A stretch of 5,758 nt of DNA, taken from assembly GCA_028292785.1 (NCBI GenBank), contig JAQGLQ010000362.1, positions 1 to 5,758 on the forward strand. The letters are read 5' to 3'. The notes below the pieces were generated by a model, which was given only the letters and a program-made list of their open reading frames with translations, ran no database searches and was not told the DNA's origin. The DNA is from Noviherbaspirillum sp. (GTDB lineage Bacteria > Pseudomonadota > Gammaproteobacteria > Burkholderiales > Burkholderiaceae). The position numbers and the translations under genes were made by a program. Below, one piece after another: positions 1 to 5,758 of this stretch (position 1 is the first letter of the stretch; each line of letters opens with the position of its first letter).

Positions 1-285
1 GATGTGGATGTCAGCAAGGATAGCGTGGGCGCGGACACCCGCGCAGGTTTCGCAATCGACACGAAACATGTCAAGACGCAGGTTCTGATCGATAATGGCG
101 GCACGGTGGTGATCGGCGGAATTTTCCAGCAAACGGAACGCGATTCCGTTTCCAAAGTCCCAATGTTCGGCGATTTGCCGGTTGTCGGCAATCTGTTCAA
201 GACCACAGGACGCACCAGCGACAAGACTGAACTGCTGATCTTTCTCACACCGCGAATCCTGACTGATAAGATGCCGGTCAGGTAA
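1..285 (+). CDS. pilQ: Type IV pilus secretin PilQ, C-terminal end (5' partial)
   Basis: This is the last 94 codons of a gene that is open at the left edge in frame 1 and stops with TAA at 283-285. PilQ forms the outer-membrane secretin ring through which the type IV pilus fibre passes. The visible part is the end of the secretin domain. It has the strand VVIGGIFQQ, then the family signature [14 protein letters not shown], then the closing strand [11 protein letters not shown], followed by only a few residues. Secretins of type II secretion share this signature. The assignment to PilQ rests on the short tail after the signature and on the adjacent aroK-aroB pair, which follows pilMNOPQ in many beta- and gammaproteobacteria. 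The signal peptide, AMIN domains and N domains lie outside the window. The secretin family is certain; the PilQ assignment is very likely. Confidence 0.93.
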   Translation, partial: DVDVSKDSVGADTRAGFAIDTKHVKTQVLIDNGGTVVIGGIFQQTERDSVSKVPMFGDLPVVGNLFKTTGRTSDKTELLIFLTPRILTDKMPVR

Positions 286-348
286 CCGGGCCTGTTCGCA
301 CCGTCGATCCGTGCCGTGGTTAATTTATCAATGCATCGTCGACAGTGT

Positions 349-355
349 GGAAGAA
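349..355 (+). promoter_or_regulatory. Possible ribosome binding site for aroK (GGAAGAA)
   Basis: A purine run GGAAGAA lies 9 bases before the GTG at 365. It is only a partial match to the Shine-Dalgarno consensus and the spacing is on the long side. Neither competing in-frame GTG, at 311 or 347, has any purine-rich stretch at a useful distance, so this site weakly favours the start at 365. Confidence 0.4.
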
Positions 356-364
356 TTTGCAACA

Positions 365-919
365 GTGCCTGGAAATATTTTTCTCGTAGGCCTTATGGGT
401 GCCGGCAAAACGACCGTCGGCCGCGCTCTGGCGAAGAGACTAAACAAGAAATTCATCGACTCGGACCATGAGATCGAGGCGCGCACCGGCGCTTCGATCC
501 CGGTCATTTTCGAAATCGAGGGTGAGGCCAGCTTTCGCCAGCGGGAAGCCGAAGTCATCCGGGACCTTACCGAGCAATCCAATCTTGTGCTTGCCACGGG
601 CGGCGGTGCGGTACTGAATCCGCAGAGCAGGGAATACCTGAAAACCCGCGGCACCGTGATTTTTCTGCGCGCCAGCGTCGGCAGCATCCTGCAACGCACC
701 GGCCACGACAAAAACCGCCCGCTTTTGCAAACCGCCGATCCGCGCCGGCGCCTGGAACAGCTGGCCCGTGAACGGGAGCCGTACTATCGGGAAGTTGCCG
801 ACTTCATCATTGAAACCGGCCGCCCAAACGTACAATCGCTGGTTCAAACCATCCTGACGCAGCTCGACCTTACGGCAAAGGAGCCGGCGCAGGACGCAGA
901 GCCGAATCAACCTTCCTGA
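365..919 (+). CDS. aroK: Shikimate kinase
   Basis: This cytoplasmic enzyme phosphorylates shikimate to shikimate 3-phosphate with ATP, the fifth step towards chorismate. From the chosen GTG start it has 184 residues. The P-loop GLMGAGKT is at 9-16. The DSD motif has Asp34, Arg58 is in ASFR, and the shikimate-binding GGG is at 79-81. The lid motif NRPLL has Arg118, and the substrate-binding Arg137 is in REREPYY. Asp34, Arg58 and Gly79-81 fall at exactly the positions usual for the family, which is the main reason for choosing 365. The frame is open upstream to a GTG at 311 (202 residues), with another GTG at 347. Those versions add an N-terminal stretch with no family counterpart and no ribosome binding site. 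About 15 residues rich in Ala, Glu and Pro extend past the usual C-terminus. The next gene, aroB, starts 7 bases after the stop, which indicates an operon. The product is certain; the exact start is not. Confidence 0.93.
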   Translation: MPGNIFLVGLMGAGKTTVGRALAKRLNKKFIDSDHEIEARTGASIPVIFEIEGEASFRQREAEVIRDLTEQSNLVLATGGGAVLNPQSREYLKTRGTVIFLRASVGSILQRTGHDKNRPLLQTADPRRRLEQLAREREPYYREVADFIIETGRPNVQSLVQTILTQLDLTAKEPAQDAEPNQPS

Positions 920-922
920 GGG
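918..922 (+). promoter_or_regulatory. Ribosome binding site of aroB overlapping the aroK stop codon
   Basis: GAGGG spans the last two bases of the aroK TGA (917-919) and ends 4 bases before the aroB ATG at 927. The core is good and the spacing is short. Because a ribosome terminating on aroK would cover this site, translation of aroB is probably coupled to that of aroK; the coupling is inferred. Confidence 0.55.
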
Positions 923-926
923 TGTA

Positions 927-2027
927 ATGACTAAGCAGCACATTTCTCCGATTGCCCTGCGCGTCGACCTTGGCGATCGAAGCTATCCGATCGTGGTCGG
1001 TCAGTCGCTTCTTTCCGATGCTGAAATGGTCAGCCGGCATGTTGCCGGTCCGCGCGCTGCGATCGTGACCAACACGACTGTCGGTCCCCTGTATCTCGAG
1101 AAATTGTCGCGGGCATTGTCGGCGCGCGGCAAGGAGATCACGACTATCGTTCTTCCGGATGGCGAAGAAGAGAAAAACTGGGCCAGCCTCATGCAGATAT
1201 TCGACGTGCTGCTTGCCCAGAAATGCGATCGCAAGACGACGCTGATTGCGTTGGGCGGTGGCGTCATCGGTGACATGACAGGTTTCGCGGCGGCGACCTA
1301 TATGCGGGGCGTTCCGTTCATCCAGGTGCCGACCACGCTGCTTGCCCAGGTCGATTCCTCGGTCGGCGGCAAGACCGGCATCAACCATCCGCTCGGCAAG
1401 AACATGATCGGCGCTTTTTATCAGCCGAAGGCTGTGATCGCCGATACCTCGACGCTCGATACCCTACCACCGCGCGAGTTGTCCGCAGGACTGGCGGAAG
1501 TCATCAAGCATGGTGTGATCATCGACGCGAAGTTCTTCGCCTGGATTGAAGAAAATATCGAGCGGCTGGTTGCCAGAGATGCAGCGGCGCTGGCGTACGC
1601 CATCCAGCGTTCCTGCGAAATCAAGGCTGACGTCGTACGCCAGGATGAACGCGAAGGTGGCTTGCGTGCGATCCTCAATTTCGGCCATACCTTCGGCCAT
1701 GCCATCGAGGCGGGCCTCGGCTATGGCGAATGGCTCCACGGCGAAGCGGTCGGCTGCGGAATGGTGATGGCCGCCGACTTGTCGTACCGTCTCGGCTTCA
1801 TCGATGAAACGGCAAAGGCACGCATCGTATCGCTGATACGTGCCGCCGGCTTGCCGGTGATCGCGCCGGATCTCGGCGCCGAGCGCTGGCTGGAGCTGAT
1901 GCAGGTCGACAAGAAGAGCGAAGGCGGCCAGATCAAGTTCATCCTGATAAAGCCGCTCGGCACGGCGGTGGTCATGCAGGTACCGCAAGATGCCTTGATG
2001 GCTACGCTCAAGGCATCGGTCAAATGA
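927..2027 (+). CDS. aroB: 3-dehydroquinate synthase
   Basis: This cytoplasmic NAD- and divalent-metal-dependent enzyme converts DAHP to 3-dehydroquinate, the second step of the shikimate pathway. At 366 residues it is full length for the family. The N-terminal Rossmann-like half carries PDGEEEKN (77-84) and the NAD-binding [11 protein letters not shown] (110-120). The strongly conserved active-site block runs through [17 protein letters not shown] (135-151) and [11 protein letters not shown] (157-167). The metal ligands can be placed by comparison with known enzymes at Glu191 (AEVIKHG), His254 (GHTFGHAIE) and His271 (LHGEAVG). All catalytic motifs are intact. The ATG start has a Shine-Dalgarno site that overlaps the aroK stop. 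The stop TGA is 29 bases before dgt. The gene is read with aroK, so the two pathway steps are probably expressed together. Confidence 0.98.
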   Translation: MTKQHISPIALRVDLGDRSYPIVVGQSLLSDAEMVSRHVAGPRAAIVTNTTVGPLYLEKLSRALSARGKEITTIVLPDGEEEKNWASLMQIFDVLLAQKCDRKTTLIALGGGVIGDMTGFAAATYMRGVPFIQVPTTLLAQVDSSVGGKTGINHPLGKNMIGAFYQPKAVIADTSTLDTLPPRELSAGLAEVIKHGVIIDAKFFAWIEENIERLVARDAAALAYAIQRSCEIKADVVRQDEREGGLRAILNFGHTFGHAIEAGLGYGEWLHGEAVGCGMVMAADLSYRLGFIDETAKARIVSLIRAAGLPVIAPDLGAERWLELMQVDKKSEGGQIKFILIKPLGTAVVMQVPQDALMATLKASVK

Positions 2028-2056
2028 TGCGCATTACATCGCGATAAGGAATTAGC

Positions 2057-3202
2057 ATGGATTTCGAAGCGCACCTCGCCCCGTATGCCGCCCGTTCGGA
2101 CACTTCGCGAGGAAGGCGCTTCGCCGAACCGCCCCCCGGGTCGCGGACCGAATTCCAGCGCGACCGCGACCGCATTATCCACTCGACCGCATTTCGTCGG
2201 CTTGAATATAAAACCCAGGTATTCGTCAATCATGAGGGCGACCTGTTTCGCACGCGACTGACCCATAGTATCGAGGTAGCGCAGATCGCCCGATCCCTCG
2301 CACGCAATCTGCAGCTGAATGAAGACCTGGTCGAGGCGATCTCGCTTGCGCATGATCTCGGGCATACGCCGTTCGGACACGCGGGGCAGGATGCCCTCAA
2401 TGCCTGCATGAAGGATTTCGGCGGGTTCGAGCATAACCTGCAGAGCCTGCGGGTGGTGGACAGTCTTGAACTGCATTACGGCGCGTTCGACGGACTGAAC
2501 CTGATGTTCGAGACACGTGAAGGAATACTCAAGCACTGCTCCCTGGCCAATGCCAGAAAGCTCGGAGACGTCGGTCAACGCTTCATCAATAAGCATCAGC
2601 CCACGCTCGAGGCTCAACTGGCCAATCTGGCGGATGAAATCGCTTACAACAATCACGACATCGATGACGGTCTGCGTTCCGGCCTGCTGACCACCGCGCA
2701 ACTGGACGAAGTCGATTTTTACGCGCGGCATCGGCGCGAAGTGGAGAACGCCTATCCCGGCATCGGTGGACGGCGCGCGATCCACGAAACGATCCGCCGC
2801 ATGATCAATGCGCTGATCGTCGATCTGATCGCCGAATCGCAGGCGCGCATTCTGGATGCGCGTATCACGAGCGTCGATGATGCGCGCACGGCGGGCACGC
2901 TGATCGCGTTTTCGGATGCGATGAGCAGCGAAGCGGTATTGCTGAAACAGTTCCTGCGCACGAATCTCTATCATCATTACCGGGTCAGCCGGATGACCAG
3001 CAAGGCGCGTCGCATCATTACCGAACTGTTCGACGCTTTCACGCAGGAGCCGCGGCTGCTGTCGCCGGATTACCAGATCGCGCAGGACACCCCCGGCCAG
3101 GAGCATGCGCAGGCGCGGAAGATCGCCGACTATATCGCGGGAATGACCGACCGTTATGCGATGCGCGAACATCGCCGCTTGTTCGTCGTGGATGAGATCT
3201 GA
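2057..3202 (+). CDS. dgt: Deoxyguanosinetriphosphate triphosphohydrolase-like protein (HD-domain dNTPase)
   Basis: Dgt-family enzymes remove the whole triphosphate from dNTPs, giving a deoxynucleoside and tripolyphosphate, and so limit the dNTP pool. The protein has 381 residues. This is the short form common in betaproteobacteria, not the roughly 500-residue E. coli type, so strict dGTP preference should not be assumed. The HD-domain metal set is complete: His70 in TRLTHS, His99-Asp100 in [13 protein letters not shown] and Asp193 in [16 protein letters not shown]. The family motifs [11 protein letters not shown] (46-56) and [11 protein letters not shown] (122-132) are also present. A clear Shine-Dalgarno AAGGA at 2046-2050, 6 bases before the ATG, fixes the start. 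It lies 29 bases after aroB in the same direction and is probably the last gene of this unit, since the convergent hpf follows. The function as a dNTPase is secure; the preferred substrate cannot be read from the sequence. Confidence 0.94.
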   Translation: MDFEAHLAPYAARSDTSRGRRFAEPPPGSRTEFQRDRDRIIHSTAFRRLEYKTQVFVNHEGDLFRTRLTHSIEVAQIARSLARNLQLNEDLVEAISLAHDLGHTPFGHAGQDALNACMKDFGGFEHNLQSLRVVDSLELHYGAFDGLNLMFETREGILKHCSLANARKLGDVGQRFINKHQPTLEAQLANLADEIAYNNHDIDDGLRSGLLTTAQLDEVDFYARHRREVENAYPGIGGRRAIHETIRRMINALIVDLIAESQARILDARITSVDDARTAGTLIAFSDAMSSEAVLLKQFLRTNLYHHYRVSRMTSKARRIITELFDAFTQEPRLLSPDYQIAQDTPGQEHAQARKIADYIAGMTDRYAMREHRRLFVVDEI

Positions 3203-3219
3203 CTGAGTTTCGTGTAGCC

Positions 3220-3283
3220 CGGAAGAATGCAGGCGCATGGCGGGCGCAACCGAATTTGTCAGTGTGCGGATGAATGCCTGGCG
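3220..3283. repeat. Imperfect short direct repeat in the dgt-hpf gap
   Basis: CGGAAGAATGCAGGCG at 3220-3235 recurs as CGGATGAATGCCTGGCG at 3267-3283, 47 bases later, with two mismatches and a one-base insertion. The first copy is preceded by GTAGCCC, which resembles the left end of dispersed GTAGCCCGG-type repeats seen in many proteobacterial genomes. The complementary right half is not found here. It may be a decayed repeat remnant or chance. Confidence 0.25.
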
Positions 3284-3332
3284 ATGTCGAACGAGGTGCC
3301 GACTTGCGCTCACGGAGCGGACTCCCGAAACC

Positions 3333-3358
3333 AAAAAGGGCGCATCCAATGCGCCCTT
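3333..3358 (-). terminator. Intrinsic terminator of the rpoN-hpf unit
   Basis: A perfect 10-base-pair stem is formed by AAGGGCGCAT (3336-3345) and ATGCGCCCTT (3349-3358) around a 3-base loop. Read on the - strand it runs into five T residues (complement of 3333-3337, the first two of which pair within the stem). The distance from the hpf stop is about 44 bases. On the + strand the hairpin is followed only by a T-poor stretch, so it may also slow transcription coming from dgt but fits a - strand terminator better. Confidence 0.85.
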
Positions 3359-3366
3359 CATCCTTG

Positions 3367-3385
3367 TCGCCGGATTGTCCGGCGA
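3367..3385. other. Second perfect hairpin between hpf and its terminator
   Basis: TCGCCGGA (3367-3374) and TCCGGCGA (3378-3385) form an 8-base-pair GC-rich stem with a 3-base loop, 17 bases after the hpf stop. No T-run follows on either strand, so it is not a standard terminator by itself. In the hpf transcript it would sit just before the terminator hairpin and could protect the 3' end of the mRNA. For + strand transcripts from dgt it would follow the other hairpin. Its role is inferred only from its position. Confidence 0.6.
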
Positions 3386-3401
3386 AGCTTCAGTTGCTTA
3401 T

Positions 3402-3749
3402 CTAAGCGGCGGCTGCCGCGTCAGGATTTCTCTTGATTCCCTCACTGTGATGGTCTTGCAGCTTGGTCTTGTACTTCAGAACCTGGCGGTCCAGTTTGTC
3501 TATCAGCGCATCGATTGCCGCATATAAGTCTTCCGCAAAACTTTCAACGTGTATTACATTTCCCCTCAGGCGCAGATTCACTTCCGCTCGTTGTCGTCTG
3601 TCCTTCTCGGCAAGTTTTTCGACGCCGATAATGACCGCGATATCGATAACGTGATCAAAGTGGCGTTTAATGCGTTCCAGCTTCGATTGCACATATTCAC
3701 GGATGGCAGGTGTCAATTCAACATGATGCCCACTGATGGTGAGATTCAT
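3402..3749 (-). CDS. hpf: Ribosome hibernation-promoting factor, short form
   Basis: The protein binds the small ribosomal subunit in stationary phase and keeps ribosomes in an inactive, dimerised state. It has 115 residues. The single HPF/RaiA domain occupies about 1-100, beginning MNLTISGHHVELTPAIREYV. The basic helix KLERIKRHF (23-31) is followed by the strands VEKLAEKDRRQRAEVNLR and GNVIHVE, then the second helix DLYAAIDALIDKLDRQVLKYK. There is no C-terminal dimerisation domain, so it is not the long form. The tail ends in five alanines and a TAG stop. A good Shine-Dalgarno AGGAG (complement of 3756-3760) lies 6 bases before the ATG. It follows rpoN by 103 bases on the same strand, the widely conserved order. 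Local GC is about 48%, below the + strand genes. It could be named raiA or yfiA in other annotations. Confidence 0.95.
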   Translation of the reverse strand: MNLTISGHHVELTPAIREYVQSKLERIKRHFDHVIDIAVIIGVEKLAEKDRRQRAEVNLRLRGNVIHVESFAEDLYAAIDALIDKLDRQVLKYKTKLQDHHSEGIKRNPDAAAAA

Positions 3750-3814
3750 ACAGCGCTCCTATGGATGGTGTCGCTGGCGGTTCGCAGCGTGTCCGCGCGG
3801 AGGAACCACGCCGG

Positions 3815-3842
3815 AACATAGCAACGGGGTGAAACATAACAA
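3815..3842 (-). promoter_or_regulatory. Candidate sigma-70 promoter for hpf
   Basis: On the - strand TTGTTA (complement of 3837-3842) and TATGTT (complement of 3815-3820) are separated by 16 bases and each matches the consensus at 4 of 6 positions. The site lies just after the rpoN stop and would give an untranslated leader of about 60 bases. The 103-base gap makes a separate hpf promoter reasonable, but the match is weak and could be chance. Confidence 0.3.
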
Positions 3843-3852
3843 CTAGCAAAAA

Positions 3853-5331
3853 CTACAATGATTTTCGGAGATTCACTGGAGGTATTTTCAAGGCTTCTCT
3901 GTATTTCGCCACGGTTCGACGTGCGACAACCATACCTTGTTCCCCTAACATCTCTGCGATTTTGCTGTCGGAGAAAGGGTTTTTAGGGTCTTCCGCTCCT
4001 ATCAATTGTTTGATGAGGGCCCGGATTGCAGTTGAAGAAGCTTCTCCCCCAGCTTCCGTAGCAACATGACTTCCAAAAAAATACTTCAACTCAAACATTC
4101 CATGCGGAGTGAGCATGTACTTTTGAGTTGTTACACGAGAAATGGTGCTCTCGTGTAAACCCAGTGTATCAGCAATTTCTCTCAAGACAAGTGGGCGCAT
4201 TGCCACAGCGCCATGCGTGAAAAAATTACGCTGCCTGTCGACGATCGCTTGCGCCACGCGCAGGATCGTATCGAAGAGCTGTCGCATGTTCTTTATCAGC
4301 CACTTCGCTTCCTGTAGCTGCGCGGTGAGCGAACCTTCGCCTTTGCTCTGCTTCAGGATGTTGGCATACAGTGCATTCACCCGCAGGCGTGGCATGACGT
4401 CGTGGTTCAGCATCACTTGCCAGCCATTTTTCGTGCGTTTGACGATAACGTCGGGGACTACAAAATCCGAGACGTCGGATGCGAAAGCCGCGCCGGGATG
4501 CGGATTGCATTGCTTGATGACGACCTGCGCCTCGCGCAAGTCTTCATCATCGCAGTTCAGGATTTTCCGGAGCTTGTTGAAATCGCGCTGGGCAAACAAG
4601 GCGAGATGATTCTCGACGATGGTCAATGCCCTGCGTCGGGTGACCAAAGGCACTTTTGGAAACCGCCTGATCTGGATCGCAAGGCATTCCGCGGCGTTGC
4701 GCGCGCCGATGCCGGGCGGGTCGAAACTCTGCAGCATCTTGAGCGCTACCGACAGTTCGTCGATCTCTATTTCGAGTTCTTCCGGAATCCGGGCATGAAT
4801 TTCGTCGAGCGCCTCCTCCAGGTAGCCGTTATCGTTCAGCGCATCGATCAGCAATTCGAGCAACGCACGATCGCGCAGATTGCGTACGGTGACGCGTACC
4901 TGTTGCAGCAGGTGCTCCCGTAAAGTGGTGTCGTGCGCTTCTATCTGCGGCCGCGCATCATCCTCCTCGGGAGCTTTCGATGTTCGCGCCACATCGTCGA
5001 AGCTCCACTCCGACTCGCTCGCGCTGGTTCCCTCGGATGCATCGCCGCCTTCGAACGGCGCTTCGCCTTCGGCGGAACCGGAAGCGCCGTTCTCGGTCGC
5101 CATCGGCGACTCCGCCGGCGAGCCGTTCTGGCTGATCGCGCCATCGGCAAGCAGGCGCACGGAGCGGTCCAGCGGATCGTCGACGCGCTCGAGCATCGGA
5201 TTTTCGGACAGGATTTGCTCGAGCTCCTGATGAAGTTCGAGGGTCGACAGTTGCAACAACCGAATCGATTGCTGCAACTGGGGCGTCAGCGCCAGATGTT
5301 GCGAGATCCGTAGTTGAAGTGTCTGTTTCAT
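3853..5331 (-). CDS. rpoN: RNA polymerase sigma-54 factor
   Basis: Sigma-54 directs RNA polymerase to -24/-12 promoters that need an AAA+ activator, typically for nitrogen use, motility or pili. The protein has 492 residues and is full length. Region I (1-50) is rich in Gln and Leu, with [20 protein letters not shown] needed for response to activators. An acidic low-complexity linker (about 51-132) is rich in Ser, Gly and Glu. The core-binding region includes [16 protein letters not shown] (202-217). The helix-turn-helix that reads the -12 element is about 381-406 ([18 protein letters not shown]). The RpoN box [10 protein letters not shown], which reads -24, is intact at 470-479. The start is the ATG at 5331, at the beginning of conserved region I. 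Its Shine-Dalgarno is weak (A-rich AGAAAAGA), so coupling to lptB, whose stop is 20 bases upstream, is likely. The last ~115 codons differ strongly in GC and codon use from the rest of the gene. Confidence 0.98.
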   Translation of the reverse strand: MKQTLQLRISQHLALTPQLQQSIRLLQLSTLELHQELEQILSENPMLERVDDPLDRSVRLLADGAISQNGSPAESPMATENGASGSAEGEAPFEGGDASEGTSASESEWSFDDVARTSKAPEEDDARPQIEAHDTTLREHLLQQVRVTVRNLRDRALLELLIDALNDNGYLEEALDEIHARIPEELEIEIDELSVALKMLQSFDPPGIGARNAAECLAIQIRRFPKVPLVTRRRALTIVENHLALFAQRDFNKLRKILNCDDEDLREAQVVIKQCNPHPGAAFASDVSDFVVPDVIVKRTKNGWQVMLNHDVMPRLRVNALYANILKQSKGEGSLTAQLQEAKWLIKNMRQLFDTILRVAQAIVDRQRNFFTHGAVAMRPLVLREIADTLGLHESTISRVTTQKYMLTPHGMFELKYFFGSHVATEAGGEASSTAIRALIKQLIGAEDPKNPFSDSKIAEMLGEQGMVVARRTVAKYREALKIPPVNLRKSL

Positions 5332-5351
5332 GTCTTTTCTGTTCGCACACC

Positions 5352-5758
5352 TTACATGCGGAAATGTTCGCCGAGATAAACGCGGCGCACCGACTCGTTC
5401 GCGATGATGTCGTCGGGGCGGCCGCTTGCCAGCACCTCGCCCTGATTGATGATGTAGGCGCGATCGCAGATGCCGAGCGTTTCCCGCACATTGTGGTCCG
5501 TGATCAGGACACCGATTCCGCGCTCCTTCAGAAAACGGACGATGCGCTGGATCTCGATCACGGCGATCGGGTCCACGCCGGCGAACGGCTCATCAAGCAG
5601 CACGAAGCGCGGACTGGTCGCCAGCGCCCGGGCGATCTCCACGCGCCTGCGTTCGCCGCCTGACAGCGACAGCGCCTGGTTCTCGCGCAGCTTTTCGATC
5701 TGCAGTTCGGACAGCAGGGTATTCAGGCGCTGCTCGATCATCGCTTTCGATAACGGCT
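5352..5758 (-). CDS. lptB: LPS export ABC transporter ATP-binding protein, C-terminal part (5' partial)
   Basis: LptB is the cytoplasmic ATPase of the LptB2FG complex, which extracts lipopolysaccharide from the inner membrane and drives it across the Lpt bridge. The window holds its last 134 codons plus part of another. The frame is open to the right edge, and the ATG at 5741 is internal, not the start. Visible motifs in order are the ABC signature [15 protein letters not shown], Walker B with the catalytic Glu in [13 protein letters not shown], the D-loop, and the H-loop His in [11 protein letters not shown]. The C-terminus [12 protein letters not shown] is typical of LptB and separates it from general branched-chain amino-acid ATPases. 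Walker A and the Q-loop lie outside the window. The TAA stop is 20 bases before rpoN, which shares its strand and probably its transcript. Confidence 0.96.
   Translation of the reverse strand, partial: PLSKAMIEQRLNTLLSELQIEKLRENQALSLSGGERRRVEIARALATSPRFVLLDEPFAGVDPIAVIEIQRIVRFLKERGIGVLITDHNVRETLGICDRAYIINQGEVLASGRPDDIIANESVRRVYLGEHFRM

Noticed and set aside
440..1388. Antisense open frames (440-943 and 870-1388) opposite aroK and aroB
   Set aside because: Both are shadows of intact aroK and aroB and show no family motif of their own.
1721..3361. A 546-codon open frame on the - strand, antisense to dgt and the end of aroB
   Set aside because: It mirrors the codon structure of two well-supported genes in a GC-rich region, and the translation has no recognisable domain. 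Most of its length is fixed by the conserved Dgt sequence on the other strand.
3227..3527. Two short + strand open frames between dgt and hpf
   Set aside because: They run through the terminator hairpins into antisense of hpf, have no ribosome binding site and no recognisable protein.
3792..3801. Ten-base palindrome TCCGCGCGGA in the hpf leader
   Set aside because: It is short and GC-only, of a kind expected by chance in this composition, with no second copy or flanking operator features.
3821..3840. A sigma-54 type promoter for hpf (TTTCAC then TTGCT on the - strand)
   Set aside because: The essential GG of the -24 element is missing, so it is unlikely to be used by sigma-54.
4402..5313. 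Several + strand open frames opposite rpoN
   Set aside because: They are antisense to an intact, conserved sigma-54 gene and overlap one another in different frames.

Overview
The window is ordinary core chromosome from a betaproteobacterium, most likely in the Burkholderiales and possibly the Oxalobacteraceae. That placement is inferred from the gene order pilQ-aroK-aroB-dgt, the short form of Dgt, the lptB-rpoN-hpf cluster and a GC content in the high fifties. The sequence alone does not fix a genus. I found no mobile element, CRISPR array, rRNA, tRNA or novel multi-gene system.

Layout. On the + strand (1-3202) lie the end of pilQ (type IV pilus secretin), aroK (shikimate kinase), aroB (3-dehydroquinate synthase) and dgt (dNTP triphosphohydrolase). 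All point the same way with short gaps and probably form one transcription unit downstream of the pilus genes. On the - strand (5758 down to 3402) lie the end of lptB (ATPase of the lipopolysaccharide exporter), rpoN (sigma-54) and hpf (ribosome hibernation factor). The two units converge on a gap of about 200 bases (3203-3401). That gap holds a good intrinsic terminator for the hpf side, a second perfect hairpin and a weak direct repeat. No gap in the window exceeds 300 bases.

How the genes relate. aroB and aroK supply the second and fifth steps of the shikimate pathway towards chorismate. dgt acts on the dNTP pool and has no clear pathway link to them. lptB, rpoN and hpf are linked by a widely conserved gene order rather than by a common pathway: envelope LPS transport, an alternative sigma factor and stationary-phase ribosome dimerisation or silencing.

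Points worth a second look. (1) Base composition and codon use break sharply inside rpoN. The last ~115 codons, which encode the promoter-recognition part, have about 45% GC and about 41% GC3, while the protein motifs stay intact. (2) No ptsN follows hpf, although ptsN is the usual neighbour. (3) The aroK start is ambiguous, and family residue numbering favours the GTG at 365. (4) Two hairpins stand in tandem after hpf.
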